This document shows, one piece after another, positions 18,130-27,750 of a DNA stretch of 64,000 nucleotides. This DNA is from Mobilicoccus massiliensis. Its GTDB lineage: Bacteria > Actinomycetota > Actinomycetes > Actinomycetales > Dermatophilaceae. Numbering within the stretch: the first letter of the stretch is position 1; each line of letters opens with the position of its first letter. Location: contig NZ_LN651329.1 in the NCBI RefSeq assembly GCF_000826525.2, positions 379,299 through 443,298 of the forward strand. The letters run 5' to 3'. The notes beneath the pieces were generated by a model. That model searched no databases and had not been told where the DNA came from. It saw only the letters and a list, made by a program, of their open reading frames with translations. Made by a program: the position numbers and the translations under genes.

Positions 18130-19054
18130 CGTGCGCACGATGCCGGTGCCCGACGGTCTGGCCGGGGAGCGCGTCGACGCGGCCCTCGCGCGGCTGTTCG
18201 GGGTGTCGCGCACGAAGGCGGCCGATCTCGCGTCGGCAGGTGACGTGCTGGTCGACGGGCGCGTCGTCGGCAAGTCCGACCGCCTCAGCAGTGGCTCGGT
18301 GCTCGAGGTGAGCCTGCCCGACCCCGACGCGCCGACCGGGCTCGAGGTCGTCGCCGAACCCGTCCCGGGCATGCGGATCGTCCACGACGACGACGACATC
18401 GTGGTCGTCGACAAGCCGGTCGGGGTCGCGGCCCACCCGAGCGTGGGCTGGAGCGGGCCGACCGTCGTCGGGGGACTCGCCGCCGCGGGCTACCGCATCT
18501 CCACCTCGGGGGCGAGCGAACGGCAGGGCATCGTCAGCAGGCTCGACGTCGGCACGAGCGGGCTCATGGTCGTGGCCAAGAGCGAGTACGCCTACATGAT
18601 GCTCAAGCGCGCCTTTCGCAACCGTGAGGTCGACAAGACGTACCACACGCTCGTGCAGGGCCTGCCCGATCCGGTGGTGGGCACGATCGACGCCCCCATC
18701 GGCCGGCATCCGGGGTACGACTTCAAGTTCGCGGTGATGAGCTCGGGCAAACCGAGCATCACGCACTACGAGGTCATCGAGGCGTTCCGAGGCGCGAGCC
18801 TGCTCGAGGTCAAACTCGAGACCGGCCGGACCCATCAGATCCGCGTCCACATGGCCGCGCTCCGACACCCCTGCGCCGGCGATCCGCAGTACGGCGGCGA
18901 TCCCGTGCTCGCCGCTCGTCTCGGCCTCGACCGGCAGTGGCTCCACGCGGTCGGGCTCGGCCTCGTCCACCCCGGCTCGGGGGAGTACGTGACGTTCGAG
19001 AGCACCTACCCCGACGACCTCCAGCACGCCCTCGACGTCCTCTCCCAGGGCTGA
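18122..19054 (+). CDS. RluD-family 23S rRNA pseudouridine synthase
   Basis: Pseudouridine synthase of the RluA/RluC/RluD class. An S4-like RNA-binding domain (residues ~1-70, with [18 protein letters not shown]) precedes the catalytic domain. The active-site motif [16 protein letters not shown] contains the catalytic Asp, and the closing [20 protein letters not shown] block is intact. It has 310 residues and a GTG start overlapping lspA. The divIVA-lspA-rluD order is typical of the group. The exact target uridines cannot be read from sequence. Confidence 0.93.
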   Translation: MADVRTMPVPDGLAGERVDAALARLFGVSRTKAADLASAGDVLVDGRVVGKSDRLSSGSVLEVSLPDPDAPTGLEVVAEPVPGMRIVHDDDDIVVVDKPVGVAAHPSVGWSGPTVVGGLAAAGYRISTSGASERQGIVSRLDVGTSGLMVVAKSEYAYMMLKRAFRNREVDKTYHTLVQGLPDPVVGTIDAPIGRHPGYDFKFAVMSSGKPSITHYEVIEAFRGASLLEVKLETGRTHQIRVHMAALRHPCAGDPQYGGDPVLAARLGLDRQWLHAVGLGLVHPGSGEYVTFESTYPDDLQHALDVLSQG

Positions 19055-19066
19055 TCCCCCGCTCAA

Positions 19067-19107
19067 ACAGGCGTTTCCACCGGGTTCGCGGCGGTGGAAA
19101 CGCCTGT
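19067..19107. terminator. 16-bp perfect hairpin after the rluD-like gene
   Basis: Perfect inverted repeat (19067-19082 pairing with 19092-19107, nine-base loop) placed 12 bases after the stop. There is no U-run on the plus side, so it may be a GC-rich actinobacterial terminator. On the minus strand a TTTG follows. It also lies directly beyond the stop of a possible minus-strand frame (19120-19122), so it could serve both directions. Confidence 0.7.
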
Positions 19108-19293
19108 CCGAGCGTGATTTCAGGGCGTTCGGTCGAGAAGCGGGCGCAGGAGAGTGGCGAGGTCGCCCGCCTTCCCGCCCCCCGTGACGTCGAGCGCCTC
19201 CTGACAGATGAGCCGAGCGCTGGTGAGGTGTGCGCACGTCGTGCCTGAGAGAGACTCGGGGCACGGACGATCGCGGTGAAGGAGGCTGACGCG

Positions 19294-19764
19294 ATGAACG
19301 AGGACATGAGCGCAGAGGACCGCCAGAGTTCCCAGAATCCACGCGATCGGGACGTCGAGGGCCGGGCACGGCAGGCCCGGCCCCGGGACGCGCTGGGACG
19401 GCCGCTGCCGTACAGTGCGCGTGGCGTGGAGCCGGTGTCGGAGGAACCGCTACCACCGGCCGAGACCATCGCCACGGCGAAGGCGCTCATCGAGGCCGGG
19501 CGACCGTTCTCGGCGCACGAGATCTACGAGACGCGATGGAAGTCCTGCCCCGCCGCGGAGCGGGAGCTGTGGCAGGGAATGGCGCAACTGTGCGTCGCCG
19601 TCACCCACGCGATGCGGGGCAACCAGCGGGGAGGTCTGCGGCTGCTCGAACGCGGCTCCGGGCGCCTGGGCCGGTATGCCGAGGGCGACGGCCCCACCTA
19701 CGGTCTCGACCTCGGGGCCGAGACTGCCTGGGCGCGAGGCATCGTCGAGCATCCGTCCTCATGA
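19294..19764 (+). CDS. DUF309 domain protein
   Basis: Small all-helical protein of the DUF309 family. The family core [46 protein letters not shown] covers residues ~75-125 of 156. The first ~60 residues are a polar, Arg-rich extension. The start ATG at 19294 has a strong AAGGAGG eight bases upstream; an in-frame GTG at 19276 is disfavoured. Function of the family is not established. It stands alone between the dcw/lsp region and dnaE, with gaps on both sides. Confidence 0.85.
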   Translation: MNEDMSAEDRQSSQNPRDRDVEGRARQARPRDALGRPLPYSARGVEPVSEEPLPPAETIATAKALIEAGRPFSAHEIYETRWKSCPAAERELWQGMAQLCVAVTHAMRGNQRGGLRLLERGSGRLGRYAEGDGPTYGLDLGAETAWARGIVEHPSS

Positions 19765-20056
19765 CGCTCGCGCGTCGTGCTCCGGCCTCCTCATCACGCC
19801 GTCGCATCTGTGCAGGGCCTCGGTACTCGAGACACGCCGTATGCGGCCTGCACACAGCGCCCAAGCCGGGCCGGGATGACGTGAGGCGTGCTCACCTGAC
19901 GCATGACGTGCACGGATACCGGGAGTCCACCGCCCCCGCCTCGCCCGACGTCGCGGCCTTCTGAGACCCCGCTCATGTCCGCGCCACGCCCGGGGTCCAG
20001 GACCTCCGAGGCGGCGCCGGAGGCTTGTCGGTGGGCGGTCGTAGGATGCCGGGACG
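19765..20056. other. 292-base intergenic region before dnaE
   Basis: No convincing gene. An imperfect hairpin (CTGTGCAGG at 19808-19816 against CCTGCACACAG at 19847-19857) could terminate the DUF309 transcript. A -10-like TAGGAT at 20042-20047 lies nine bases before the dnaE ATG and suggests a very short 5' leader for dnaE. Confidence 0.4.
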
Positions 20057-23000
20057 ATGAGTGAGAACAGCCCCGCCGCAGCCGACAGCTTCGTCCACCT
20101 TCACTGCCACACCGAGTACTCGATGCTCGACGGTGCGGCGCGTATCGACGACCTCTTCAGCGAGGCCGCGCGCATGGGCATGCCGGCGGTCGCGACCACC
20201 GACCACGGGTCGATCTTCGGGGCGTACGAGTTCTGGAAGAAGGGGCAGAAGCACGGGGTCAAGCCCATCATCGGCATCGAGGGCTACCTCACGCCCGGCA
20301 CGCACCGCAGCGACAAGACGCGGGTCAAGTACGGCGACGGTGGCCGCGACGACGTCTCCGGCTCGGGTGCGTACACGCACATGACGCTGCTGGCGGAGAA
20401 CACCCCCGGCATGCACAACCTGTTCCGGCTGTGTTCGCTCGCCTCGCTGGAGGGCTACTACTTCAAGCCGCGTATGGACCGCGAGCTGCTCGAGACCTAC
20501 GGCAAGGGCATCATCGCGACCACGGGCTGCCCCTCGGGCGAGATCCAGACCCGGCTCCGACTCGGGCAGTACGACAAGGCCATCCAGGCGGCGAGCGACT
20601 TCCGCGACATCTTCGGGCCCGAGAACTTCTACTGCGAACTCATGGACCACGGCCTCGACATCGAGCGCCGCATCCAGAAGGACCTGCTGCGTCTCGCTCG
20701 CGAGCTCAAGCTGCCGCTCGTGGCCACCAACGACCTCCACTACACGAGGCCGGAGGACGCGACCGCCCACGCCGCGTTGCTGTGCGTGCAGTCGGGCTCG
20801 ACCCTCATGGATCCGGGCCGGTTCAAGTTCGACGCCGACGACTTCTACCTCAAGACCCCGCAGCAGATGCGTCACCTCTGGCGTGAGCTGCCTGAGGCCT
20901 GCGACAACACCCTGCTCATCGCCGAGCGGTGCAACGTCGAGTTCGTCGAGGGCGAGGGCCGGTACATGCCGCGGTTCCCCTGCCCGCCGGGGGAGGACGA
21001 GACGAGCTGGTTCCTCAAGGAGGTCGAGACCGGCCTGCACCACCGGTTCCCCGACGGCGTGCCCGACTACGCGCGCAAGCAGGCCGAGTACGAGTCCGAG
21101 GTCATCATCGGCAAGGGCTACCCCGGCTACTTCCTCGTCGTCGCGGACTTCATCAACTGGGCCAAGTCCCAGGGCATCCGCGTGGGGCCGGGTCGTGGCT
21201 CGGGTGCGGGATCGATGTGCGCGTACGCGATGCGCATCACCGACCTCGACCCCATCCCGCACGGCCTCATCTTCGAGCGGTTCCTCAACCCCGAGCGCAA
21301 GTCGATGCCCGACTTCGACGTCGACTTCGACGAGCGTCGGCGCGGCGAGGTCATCAAGTACGTCACCGAGAAGTACGGCGAGGAGCGCGTCGCGCAGATC
21401 GTCACGTACGGCACGATCAAGGCCAAGCAGGCCCTCAAGGACGCCTCCCGCGTCATGGGATTCCCCTTCGCCATGGGCGAGAAGCTCACCAAGGCGATGC
21501 CGCCCGACGTCATGGGCAAGGGCATCCCGCTGTCGGGCGTCTTCGACCCCGAGCACAAGCGGTACGCCGAGGCGGCGGAGTTCCGCGCCATGCACGACGA
21601 GGATCCGCAGGCGCAGGAGATCGTCAAGACCGCGCTCGGTCTCGAGGGCCTCAAGCGGCAGTGGGGAGTGCACGCCGCCGGCGTCATCATGAGCTCCGAG
21701 CCGCTCATCGACGTGATCCCGATCATGCGCCGCGAGCAGGACGGGCAGATCATCACGCAGTTCGACTACCCGACGTGCGAGACGCTCGGGCTGGTCAAGA
21801 TGGACTTCCTCGGGCTGCGCAACCTCACCATCCTCGACGACGCCATCGACAACATCCGCCTCAACCGGGGCGAGGAGATCGACCTCGACGCGCTCTCCAA
21901 GGACCTCACCGACGCCAAGACCTACGATCTGCTCGCCCGCGGCGACACCCTCGGCGTCTTCCAGCTCGACGGCGGCGGCATGCGCACCCTGCTGCGGCTC
22001 ATGCGCCCCGACAACTTCGAGGACATCTCCGCCGCCCTCGCGCTCTACCGCCCGGGCCCGATGGGCGTCGACGCCCACACCAACTTCGCGCTGCGCAAGA
22101 ACGGCCGTCAGGAGATCATCCCGCTCGACCCGCGGCTCGCGGGCAAGCTCGAGCAGAAGATGATCGACGCGCTCGAGCCCATCCTCGGCACGACCTACGG
22201 CCTGGTGATCTACCAGGAACAGGTCATGGAGATCGCGCAGAAGCTCGCGGGTTACAGCCTGGGCAACGCCGACCTGCTCCGCCGCGCGATGGGCAAGAAG
22301 AAGCGCGAGGTGCTCGACGCCGAGTTCGTCAACTTCGAGAAGGGCATGCTCGACTCGGGGTTCTCACCGGCCAGCGTCAAGGCGCTGTGGGACGTGCTCG
22401 TGCCGTTCTCCGACTACGCGTTCAACAAGGCGCACACGGCCGCGTACGGCCTGGTCTCGTACTGGACGGGATATCTCAAGGCCAACTACCCGGCCGAGTA
22501 CATGGCGGCGCTGCTCACGAGCGTGGCCGACGACAAGGACAAGTCGGCGCTCTACCTCAACGAGTGCCGTCACATGCGCATCAAGGTGCTGCCACCCGAC
22601 GTCAACTCCTCGATCGGTCGCTTCGCCGCGGTGGGCGAGGACATCCGGTTCGGTATGGCCGCGATCCGCAACGTCGGTCAGAACGTCGTCGACGCCATCG
22701 TCGCGGCGCGCGAGGAGAAGGGGGAGTTCACGAGCTTCTCCGACTTCCTCTCCAAGGTGCCGGCCGTGGTCTGCAACAAGCGCACGATCGAATCCCTCAT
22801 CAAGGCCGGTGCGTTCGACGCCCTCGGCCACCCCCGCGGTGGTCTCGTGCGGGTCCACGAGAGCTACGTCGACGCGCTCGTCGACATCAAGCGCAAGGAG
22901 GCCATCGGGCAGGACTCGCTCTTCGGGGCCTTCGGGTTCGGTGATGACGAGGCCGACGACGACGCCACCGGTGGGCTGGACGGGCTGCCGCCGATCCCCA

Positions 23001-23653
23001 CCCAGGAGTGGGACAAGCACACGCTGCTCACCTACGAACGCGAGATGCTCGGCCTCTACGTCAGCGACCACCCGCTGTTCGGCATCGAGCACATCCTCGC
23101 CCAGCACAGCGACACCTCCGTGGCCTCGGTCTCGGCCACCCTCGAGGAGGGGGGCCGTGCCGACGGGGCGACGGTGACCATCGCCGGCCTCATCACGGGA
23201 CTGCAGCTCAAGCGCACGAAGAAGGGCGATCTCTGGGCCATCGTCACGGTGGAGGACCTCGAGGGCGCGGTCGAGTGCCTGTTCTTCCCGAGCACCTACA
23301 TGACCGTGAGCACGATGCTCTCGACCGACGTCGTCTGTGCCGTGCGCGGACGCATCAACCGCCGCGACGACCAGGTGTCGATCTACGCGCAGGAGCTCAC
23401 CCTGCCCGACATCTCCGAGGGGCCTCGCGGCCCGGTCGTCCTGTCGATGCCGGCCGCGCGGGCCACCAACGGGCTCGCGACGCGACTCAAGGGCGTGTTG
23501 CACGAGCACCCCGGTGCCACCGAGGTGCATCTGCGACTCACCCAGCCTGGGCGCAGCGTGGTGATGAAGCTCGACGACAACCTGCGGGTCACGGCCTCAC
23601 CGGCCCTGTTCGGCGACCTCAAGGCGCTGCTCGGGGCGTCCTGTCTGGCCTGA
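20057..23653 (+). CDS. dnaE: DNA polymerase III alpha subunit DnaE
   Basis: Replicative DNA polymerase catalytic subunit, 1198 residues. The N-terminal PHP domain begins FVHLHCHTEYSMLDGA. The palm catalytic motif PDFDVDFDERRR places the active Asp pair at residues 419 and 421. The fingers contain PGPMGVDAHTNFALRKNG, followed by helix-hairpin-helix and C-terminal OB-fold parts (VTIAGLITGLQLKRTKKGDLW). Length and organisation match the DnaE1 type rather than DnaE2/ImuC, which is shorter and travels with imuA/imuB. The reading frame is intact throughout. Confidence 0.98.
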   Translation: MSENSPAAADSFVHLHCHTEYSMLDGAARIDDLFSEAARMGMPAVATTDHGSIFGAYEFWKKGQKHGVKPIIGIEGYLTPGTHRSDKTRVKYGDGGRDDVSGSGAYTHMTLLAENTPGMHNLFRLCSLASLEGYYFKPRMDRELLETYGKGIIATTGCPSGEIQTRLRLGQYDKAIQAASDFRDIFGPENFYCELMDHGLDIERRIQKDLLRLARELKLPLVATNDLHYTRPEDATAHAALLCVQSGSTLMDPGRFKFDADDFYLKTPQQMRHLWRELPEACDNTLLIAERCNVEFVEGEGRYMPRFPCPPGEDETSWFLKEVETGLHHRFPDGVPDYARKQAEYESEVIIGKGYPGYFLVVADFINWAKSQGIRVGPGRGSGAGSMCAYAMRITDLDPIPHGLIFERFLNPERKSMPDFDVDFDERRRGEVIKYVTEKYGEERVAQIVTYGTIKAKQALKDASRVMGFPFAMGEKLTKAMPPDVMGKGIPLSGVFDPEHKRYAEAAEFRAMHDEDPQAQEIVKTALGLEGLKRQWGVHAAGVIMSSEPLIDVIPIMRREQDGQIITQFDYPTCETLGLVKMDFLGLRNLTILDDAIDNIRLNRGEEIDLDALSKDLTDAKTYDLLARGDTLGVFQLDGGGMRTLLRLMRPDNFEDISAALALYRPGPMGVDAHTNFALRKNGRQEIIPLDPRLAGKLEQKMIDALEPILGTTYGLVIYQEQVMEIAQKLAGYSLGNADLLRRAMGKKKREVLDAEFVNFEKGMLDSGFSPASVKALWDVLVPFSDYAFNKAHTAAYGLVSYWTGYLKANYPAEYMAALLTSVADDKDKSALYLNECRHMRIKVLPPDVNSSIGRFAAVGEDIRFGMAAIRNVGQNVVDAIVAAREEKGEFTSFSDFLSKVPAVVCNKRTIESLIKAGAFDALGHPRGGLVRVHESYVDALVDIKRKEAIGQDSLFGAFGFGDDEADDDATGGLDGLPPIPTQEWDKHTLLTYEREMLGLYVSDHPLFGIEHILAQHSDTSVASVSATLEEGGRADGATVTIAGLITGLQLKRTKKGDLWAIVTVEDLEGAVECLFFPSTYMTVSTMLSTDVVCAVRGRINRRDDQVSIYAQELTLPDISEGPRGPVVLSMPAARATNGLATRLKGVLHEHPGATEVHLRLTQPGRSVVMKLDDNLRVTASPALFGDLKALLGASCLA

Positions 23654-23720
23654 CGGCCTCTGCTGGACGCACCCGCGCCGGCGCGTCCCGATGCGGCCCG
23701 CGTCACACCCGGGCGATGCC

Positions 23721-25256
23721 TCACACGACGGCGCCCATGGCCACGGCCGTGGGGCGCGTGTGAGGTCGTCGCACCCGTTCGGGGGCGGTGCGAGCCTCGG
23801 CCGCGCGTCGGCGCGAGGCCGAGCGTCGCCGGCGTTCTTGGGCGAGCCGCGCCAGACTCGGCATGTGCACCGAGCCGAGGTAGGTGCGCCAGTCGATGCG
23901 GGTGACGTCGAGCGCCCCGGCGATGCCCAGCTGCTCGGCGCGGGCGAGCAGGCGACGGGTCTGGGTGTCGTCGTAGATCGTTCGGCTGCACGTGTAGGGC
24001 TGGTAGATCGCGACGTAGTCGCGCATGAGGGTGAGTCCGCGGGAGGCGGCCTCGACACGACGGCGGCCGGCGTCGCCCATCGAGAACGGCACGAGTTCGA
24101 GGGCGCGGGCGGCACGGTCCAGCATGGTGGCGCGTCGTTCGGCCCACGAATCGAGTTCGTCGGGGGAGAGGAAGCGCCACGGCCGCGGGCGGATCGGGCG
24201 GCCCGCACGGTCGGGCCACGGGTGTGCCGCGACCTGCTCCTCGACGTGGGCGCGGAACTCGTCCAGGGTGATGGGGTTGCTCACACTCGAGCCGACCTGC
24301 AGGTACCGCGCGCCCGGTGCGTCGTGGGGGATGCGGGCCGCGGCCAGGGCGGCGTCGACCACGACGTCCACGGGGACGATGTCGACCACGGCGTCGGCGT
24401 GCCCCGGGAACGCGAAGAGTCGGTCACGGGCGTACGCGGCGATGAGGGGGTCGGCGACCTTGAAGCCGTCGAGCCATCCGGGGTGCGGTCGCTGGACGGC
24501 GCTCTCGATGATCGTCGGGCGCAGGATCGTCAGCCGGTGTCCACCCGCCGCCCAGCACTCCTCGGCGACGCGCTCGCCGAGCGCCTTGCTCATCGTGTAC
24601 GAGTCGGTCCAGCCGAGCTCGCGAGCCCGACGACGACCGTGAGTGCGGAGCGCGGTCTCGATGTCGCGGGCGGCGGCCGGGTCGCCCCCCGCCTCCTCCG
24701 TCAACCGGGTACGCAGGGCGAACGAGTCCTCGACCTCGGCACGCCAGTCGACGTCGTGGGCGACGGGCTCCTCGAGCGCGACGTCGACCCGGTCGGTGCC
24801 GACGTAGGAGGTGGAGACGTGGACGACGTGGGGGTCGACCCCGGCGGCATGGAGAGCGTCGTACAGGTGCGCCGGGCCGAGAACGTTCGTGCGCAGGGCC
24901 GCGTCCCAGGGCTCGTCGAACGAGACCGTCGAGGCGCTGTGGACGACGAGGTCGAGATCCGCAGGCAGCGGGGGCAACCCCTCGGCGAGGTCGGCCTCGA
25001 TGACGTGCAGCCGAGCGCGGGCGGCGGCGACCCCGTCCGGGCCGACCTCGGAGCGCCAACGGTCGAACGCGTTCCGGGTCAGCACCTCGTCCAGGCGTTC
25101 CTCACCCGAGACGTCCTTGCGAGCGCGGACCACGACGTGGACGTCCACGTCCTCCCGAACGAACCGCTCTAGCACGGCCTGCCCGACGAAGCCCGTCACC
25201 CCCGTGAGGAGAACGCTTCTCGGACGCTGGGGGAGTTCGTGGACGGACATGGACAC
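23721..25256 (-). CDS. SDR-type (thioester/fatty acyl-CoA reductase-like) oxidoreductase
   Basis: Extended short-chain dehydrogenase with the NAD(P)-binding motif TGVTGFVG at residues 18-25 and the SDR pair Tyr220-x3-Lys224 (YTMSK). A HVSTSYVGTD segment supplies the active-site Ser/Thr. The overall pattern and a ~170-residue C-terminal helical region with YQPYTCSRTIYDD resemble fatty acyl-CoA or carboxylic-acid reductase R domains. The final ~40 residues are Arg/Ala-rich. I chose GTG at 25256 because AGGAG lies seven bases upstream; an ATG at 25250 is the alternative. It converges on dnaE and diverges from the oligopeptidase gene. The substrate is unknown. Confidence 0.75.
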   Translation of the reverse strand: MSMSVHELPQRPRSVLLTGVTGFVGQAVLERFVREDVDVHVVVRARKDVSGEERLDEVLTRNAFDRWRSEVGPDGVAAARARLHVIEADLAEGLPPLPADLDLVVHSASTVSFDEPWDAALRTNVLGPAHLYDALHAAGVDPHVVHVSTSYVGTDRVDVALEEPVAHDVDWRAEVEDSFALRTRLTEEAGGDPAAARDIETALRTHGRRRARELGWTDSYTMSKALGERVAEECWAAGGHRLTILRPTIIESAVQRPHPGWLDGFKVADPLIAAYARDRLFAFPGHADAVVDIVPVDVVVDAALAAARIPHDAPGARYLQVGSSVSNPITLDEFRAHVEEQVAAHPWPDRAGRPIRPRPWRFLSPDELDSWAERRATMLDRAARALELVPFSMGDAGRRRVEAASRGLTLMRDYVAIYQPYTCSRTIYDDTQTRRLLARAEQLGIAGALDVTRIDWRTYLGSVHMPSLARLAQERRRRSASRRRAAEARTAPERVRRPHTRPTAVAMGAVV

Positions 25257-25386
25257 AGGTCGGCTCCTGTTCGATCGGGGGCAACTGCCGGCACGCGCGA
25301 TGCGGCGGGGTAGCGAGGGGGTCGGCCACCGCCCTCCCTGTCGGCCGACCGACCTGCTTCCTGAGGGCATCGTCCCTGATGGCGCC

Positions 25387-25398
25387 TACAGTTCCGGT
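25387..25398 (+). promoter_or_regulatory. Leaderless-type -10 box for the oligopeptidase gene
   Basis: TACAGT at 25387-25392 is followed by six bases and then the ATG, with no Shine-Dalgarno. This is the standard layout of actinobacterial leaderless promoters. Confidence 0.6.
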
Positions 25399-27579
25399 AT
25401 GGATCGGACCAAGTCGTCATCTGTCCCGGCGCCTCTGGCGCCCCACCCGGAGGCGCGGCCGCTCTCGCGTACCCACCATGGTGACACCGTGGTCGATCCG
25501 TACGCGTGGCTGCGTCAGGCCGACGATCCCGAGGTCGTGTCGCTGCTGGAGGAGGAGAACGTCTACGCCGACGCGGTCACGGGCCACCTCGCGCCTCTGG
25601 TCGACGAGATCTTCACCGAGATCAGGACGCGCACGAAGGAGACCGACCTCTCGGTGCCGGTGGAGTTCCACGGCTGGTGGTACTACTCGCGCACCGAGCA
25701 GGGCAAGCAGTACGGCCGTCTGTGTCGGGTGCCGGCGACCTCGGGCACACGTCCGATCGTCGACGCCGAGACCGCGCCCGCGGACGAGCAGGTGCTCGTC
25801 GACGGCGACGTCGAGGCGGCGGGCGGGGAGTACTTCGCTCTCGGCGCGTCGGAGGTGTCGAGGTCGGGTACCCGGTTGGCGTTCTCGGTCGACCGCAGCG
25901 GCGACGAGCGATTCGACGTCGTGGTGCGCGAGATCGACGGCGGTGAGGTGGTCGACGAGTCGCTGAGGGGGGTCGGTTACGGGCTCGTGTGGAGTGCCGA
26001 CGACCGCTACCTGTTCTACACGCGGGTCGACGACGCGTGGCGCCCGCACGAGGTGTGGAGGCACGAGGTGGGCCGGCCGGCCGATGAGGACGTGCGGATC
26101 TACCTCGAGGAGGACGAGACCTTCTGGATGGGCATCGACGAGTCGCGCGACGAGCGCTGGCTGGTCGTGAGCACCGGGTCGCGGTCGTCCTCCGAGGTGC
26201 ACCTGCTCGATCTCACCGATCCCGAGGGCGAGCTGCGCTGCGTCCGGCCGCGCACGCCCGGCCTCGAGTACGACGTGGAGCCCGCCGGTGACGAGCTGCT
26301 CGTCGTCCACAACGCCGAACGGGTCGACTTCTCCGTCTCCTCGGTGCCGGTCTCGGCGTTCCTCGAGGCCGGCCAGGCCGCGCGCTGGCGGCCCTGGTGG
26401 ACTCCGTCGGGTGACGAGCGGGTTCTCGCCGTCGACGCGTTCGAGCGTTTCGTCGCCGTCTCGCTGCGCAGCGGCGGGTTGCCGACGGTGCGGGTCGTCC
26501 ACCGTGGTGGCGACGGCGGAGGTCCCGACGAGAGCACGGTCGACGACGGCCGTGTCGTCGAGATCCCGGCCTTCGCCGCACTCGGAACGACGTCGGTGGG
26601 GGAGAACCCGGAGTGGCGCACCTCGCGGCTGCAGATCCTCCAGGAGTCGTTCCTCACGCCCCGTCGGGTCTGCGAGTTCGACCCGCAGGGAGGCACCGTC
26701 GAGGTGCTCAAACAGCGTGAGGTGCTGGGAGGTTACGACCCGCACGCCTACGTCGAGGAGCGGGTGTGGGTGACGGCCGACGACGGCACCCGTGTGCCGA
26801 TGTCGCTCGTGCGACGCGCCGGTGTCCCACTCGACGGCACGGCTCCGGGGTTGCTGCGCGGCTACGGCGCCTACGAGATCTCCAGCGATCCGGCGTTCTC
26901 CGTCACCACGCTCTCGGCTCTCGACCGGGGTGTCGTCATGGCCGTCGCCCACGTGCGCGGAGGCGGGGAGATGGGCCGGTCATGGTGGCTGCGGGGACGA
27001 CTGGCCGACAAGGTGAACTCGTTCACCGACCTCGTCTCGTGCGCGCGATACCTGCGCGACGAGAGAATCGTGGCGCGCGACCGGCTCGCCCTGGAGGGTG
27101 GGTCGGCCGGTGGGCTGCTCGTGGGGGCCGCGGTCAACCTCGCCCCTGAGCTGTTCCGCGCCGTCCACGCGGCCGTGCCCTTCGTCGACGCGCTGACGAC
27201 GATCCTCGACCCGAGCCTGCCGCTCACCGTCGTCGAGTGGGAGGAGTGGGGCAACCCGCTCGCCGATCCCAAAATCTACGCCGTGATGAAGGCCTACTCG
27301 CCGTACGAGAACGTCCGAGCCGCGCAGTACCCGGCGATCCTCGCGACCTCGAGCCTCAACGACACCCGCGTGCAGGTGGGGGAGCCGCTCAAGTGGGTGA
27401 CGCGGCTGCGGCAGACGGTCACCTCCGACCAGGGTGAGCGGCCCGTCGTCATGCGCACCGAGATGGTGGCCGGTCACGGTGGGCGCTCGGGTCGCTACGA
27501 CGCCTGGCGTCAGGCGGCGTTCGAGCTCGCGTTCCTCCTCGATCAGATCGGTGCCGCGGAGATCATGGCCGAGGAGTGA
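25399..27579 (+). CDS. ptrB: Oligopeptidase B-type S9 serine peptidase
   Basis: Cytoplasmic prolyl-oligopeptidase-family enzyme that cuts short peptides, by family after basic residues. An N-terminal strand region and a seven-bladed propeller (roughly residues 75-420) are followed by the alpha/beta hydrolase domain. The catalytic triad is visible: Ser569 in GGSAGG, Asp655 in LNDTRV and His693 in AGHGGRSG. The ATG at 25399 directly follows a leaderless-type -10 box; the much longer upstream frame is discarded. Its 726 residues match oligopeptidase B. The specificity is inferred from family resemblance. Confidence 0.9.
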   Translation: MDRTKSSSVPAPLAPHPEARPLSRTHHGDTVVDPYAWLRQADDPEVVSLLEEENVYADAVTGHLAPLVDEIFTEIRTRTKETDLSVPVEFHGWWYYSRTEQGKQYGRLCRVPATSGTRPIVDAETAPADEQVLVDGDVEAAGGEYFALGASEVSRSGTRLAFSVDRSGDERFDVVVREIDGGEVVDESLRGVGYGLVWSADDRYLFYTRVDDAWRPHEVWRHEVGRPADEDVRIYLEEDETFWMGIDESRDERWLVVSTGSRSSSEVHLLDLTDPEGELRCVRPRTPGLEYDVEPAGDELLVVHNAERVDFSVSSVPVSAFLEAGQAARWRPWWTPSGDERVLAVDAFERFVAVSLRSGGLPTVRVVHRGGDGGGPDESTVDDGRVVEIPAFAALGTTSVGENPEWRTSRLQILQESFLTPRRVCEFDPQGGTVEVLKQREVLGGYDPHAYVEERVWVTADDGTRVPMSLVRRAGVPLDGTAPGLLRGYGAYEISSDPAFSVTTLSALDRGVVMAVAHVRGGGEMGRSWWLRGRLADKVNSFTDLVSCARYLRDERIVARDRLALEGGSAGGLLVGAAVNLAPELFRAVHAAVPFVDALTTILDPSLPLTVVEWEEWGNPLADPKIYAVMKAYSPYENVRAAQYPAILATSSLNDTRVQVGEPLKWVTRLRQTVTSDQGERPVVMRTEMVAGHGGRSGRYDAWRQAAFELAFLLDQIGAAEIMAEE

Positions 27580-27594
27580 GAGAGAAGGGCTCGC

Positions 27595-27732
27595 GTGGCT
27601 GCGGAGCAGGCCGGGCGGCGACGGGCCGCCCGGCGCGAGCGTCAACAGGTGCTGCTGCGGCTCGACCCCGCCGTCCGCGAGGCACTCGCCCGGTGGGCCC
27701 AGGGTGAGGAGCACGGCCGCGGCGCTGGGTGA
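27595..27732 (+). pseudogene. Truncated ribbon-helix-helix (Arc-type) small protein
   Basis: A 45-codon GTG frame 15 bases after ptrB encodes a basic N-terminus followed by QQVLLRLDPAVREALARWA. This is the start of a small ribbon-helix-helix protein, a class commonly reading LLRLDPAV.DALARWA...RS.NAQIE.LLR.ALR. The expected second half is not in frame. A VRSTAAALGER-like stretch continues in one other frame and AGRLINEGGG in the third, ending at 27750. This looks like a gene damaged by one or two small frameshifts or deletions. It might instead be a short functional protein. Confidence 0.55.
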
Positions 27733-27750
27733 ACGTCGCGGGCCGCCTGA

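Noticed and set aside
20929..22944. A 671-codon plus-strand frame inside dnaE
   Set aside because: It overlaps the conserved dnaE frame, is Arg/Gly/Pro-rich and has no motif.
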